A DNA stretch of 5,702 nt from Desulfobacteraceae bacterium. Its GTDB lineage: Bacteria > Desulfobacterota > Desulfobacteria > Desulfobacterales > Desulfosalsimonadaceae. A model generated the notes under the pieces. The model had not been told where the DNA came from. It searched no databases and was given only the letters and a program-made list of their open reading frames with translations. Below, piece after piece: positions 5,656 through 5,702 of this stretch. The stretch is taken from contig PUOB01000119.1 in the NCBI GenBank assembly GCA_003551985.1, forward strand, positions 1 to 5,702. Reading direction: 5' to 3'. The first letter of the stretch is position 1. Each line of letters opens with the position of its first letter. Position numbers and translations under genes: made by a program.

Positions 5656-5702
5656 GATTAAGTGTACGTGATATTCTTCGAAAATCGCGCGTAACGCAGA
5701 TA

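Overview
The window looks like a piece of chromosome from a Gram-negative, probably anaerobic bacterium of the Desulfobacterota (sulfate reducers and their relatives). This is inferred from an RNase J gene followed by a four-helix FtsK gene, moderately high GC content, and intergenic DNA rich in short hairpin repeats. The window carries no rRNA or other marker that would fix the taxon.

Layout: positions 3-290 hold the end of a small cysteine-containing protein I do not recognise, probably cut at its N-terminus by the window edge. A 113-bp gap follows with two small hairpins and a possible 30-codon leader ORF that overlaps the next start. rnj (404-2053) encodes a complete ribonuclease J. Positions 2054-2233 hold an irregular array of GC-rich, hairpin-forming repeats lying between rnj and ftsK. 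ftsK (2234-4507) encodes a complete membrane-anchored DNA translocase. A predicted class I SAM-dependent methyltransferase (4541-5191) follows 33 bp later on the same strand. Convergent to it, on the minus strand, is a complete 89-residue cysteine-rich protein (5522 down to 5253), probably zinc-binding. Its upstream region to the window end (5523-5702) carries a likely promoter and two kinds of short dispersed-type repeat, with no convincing gene.

Working together: rnj (RNA decay and maturation) and ftsK (chromosome translocation during division) are housekeeping genes on one strand and may be co-transcribed, with the methyltransferase as a possible third member. No strong intrinsic terminator is visible between them. 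The most unusual part is the repeat array, which ends 13 bp before the ftsK start codon and leaves that presumably important gene without an obvious ribosome binding site. I see no phage, defence, CRISPR or secondary-metabolism cluster here. The window is mostly ordinary core genome with interesting intergenic structure.
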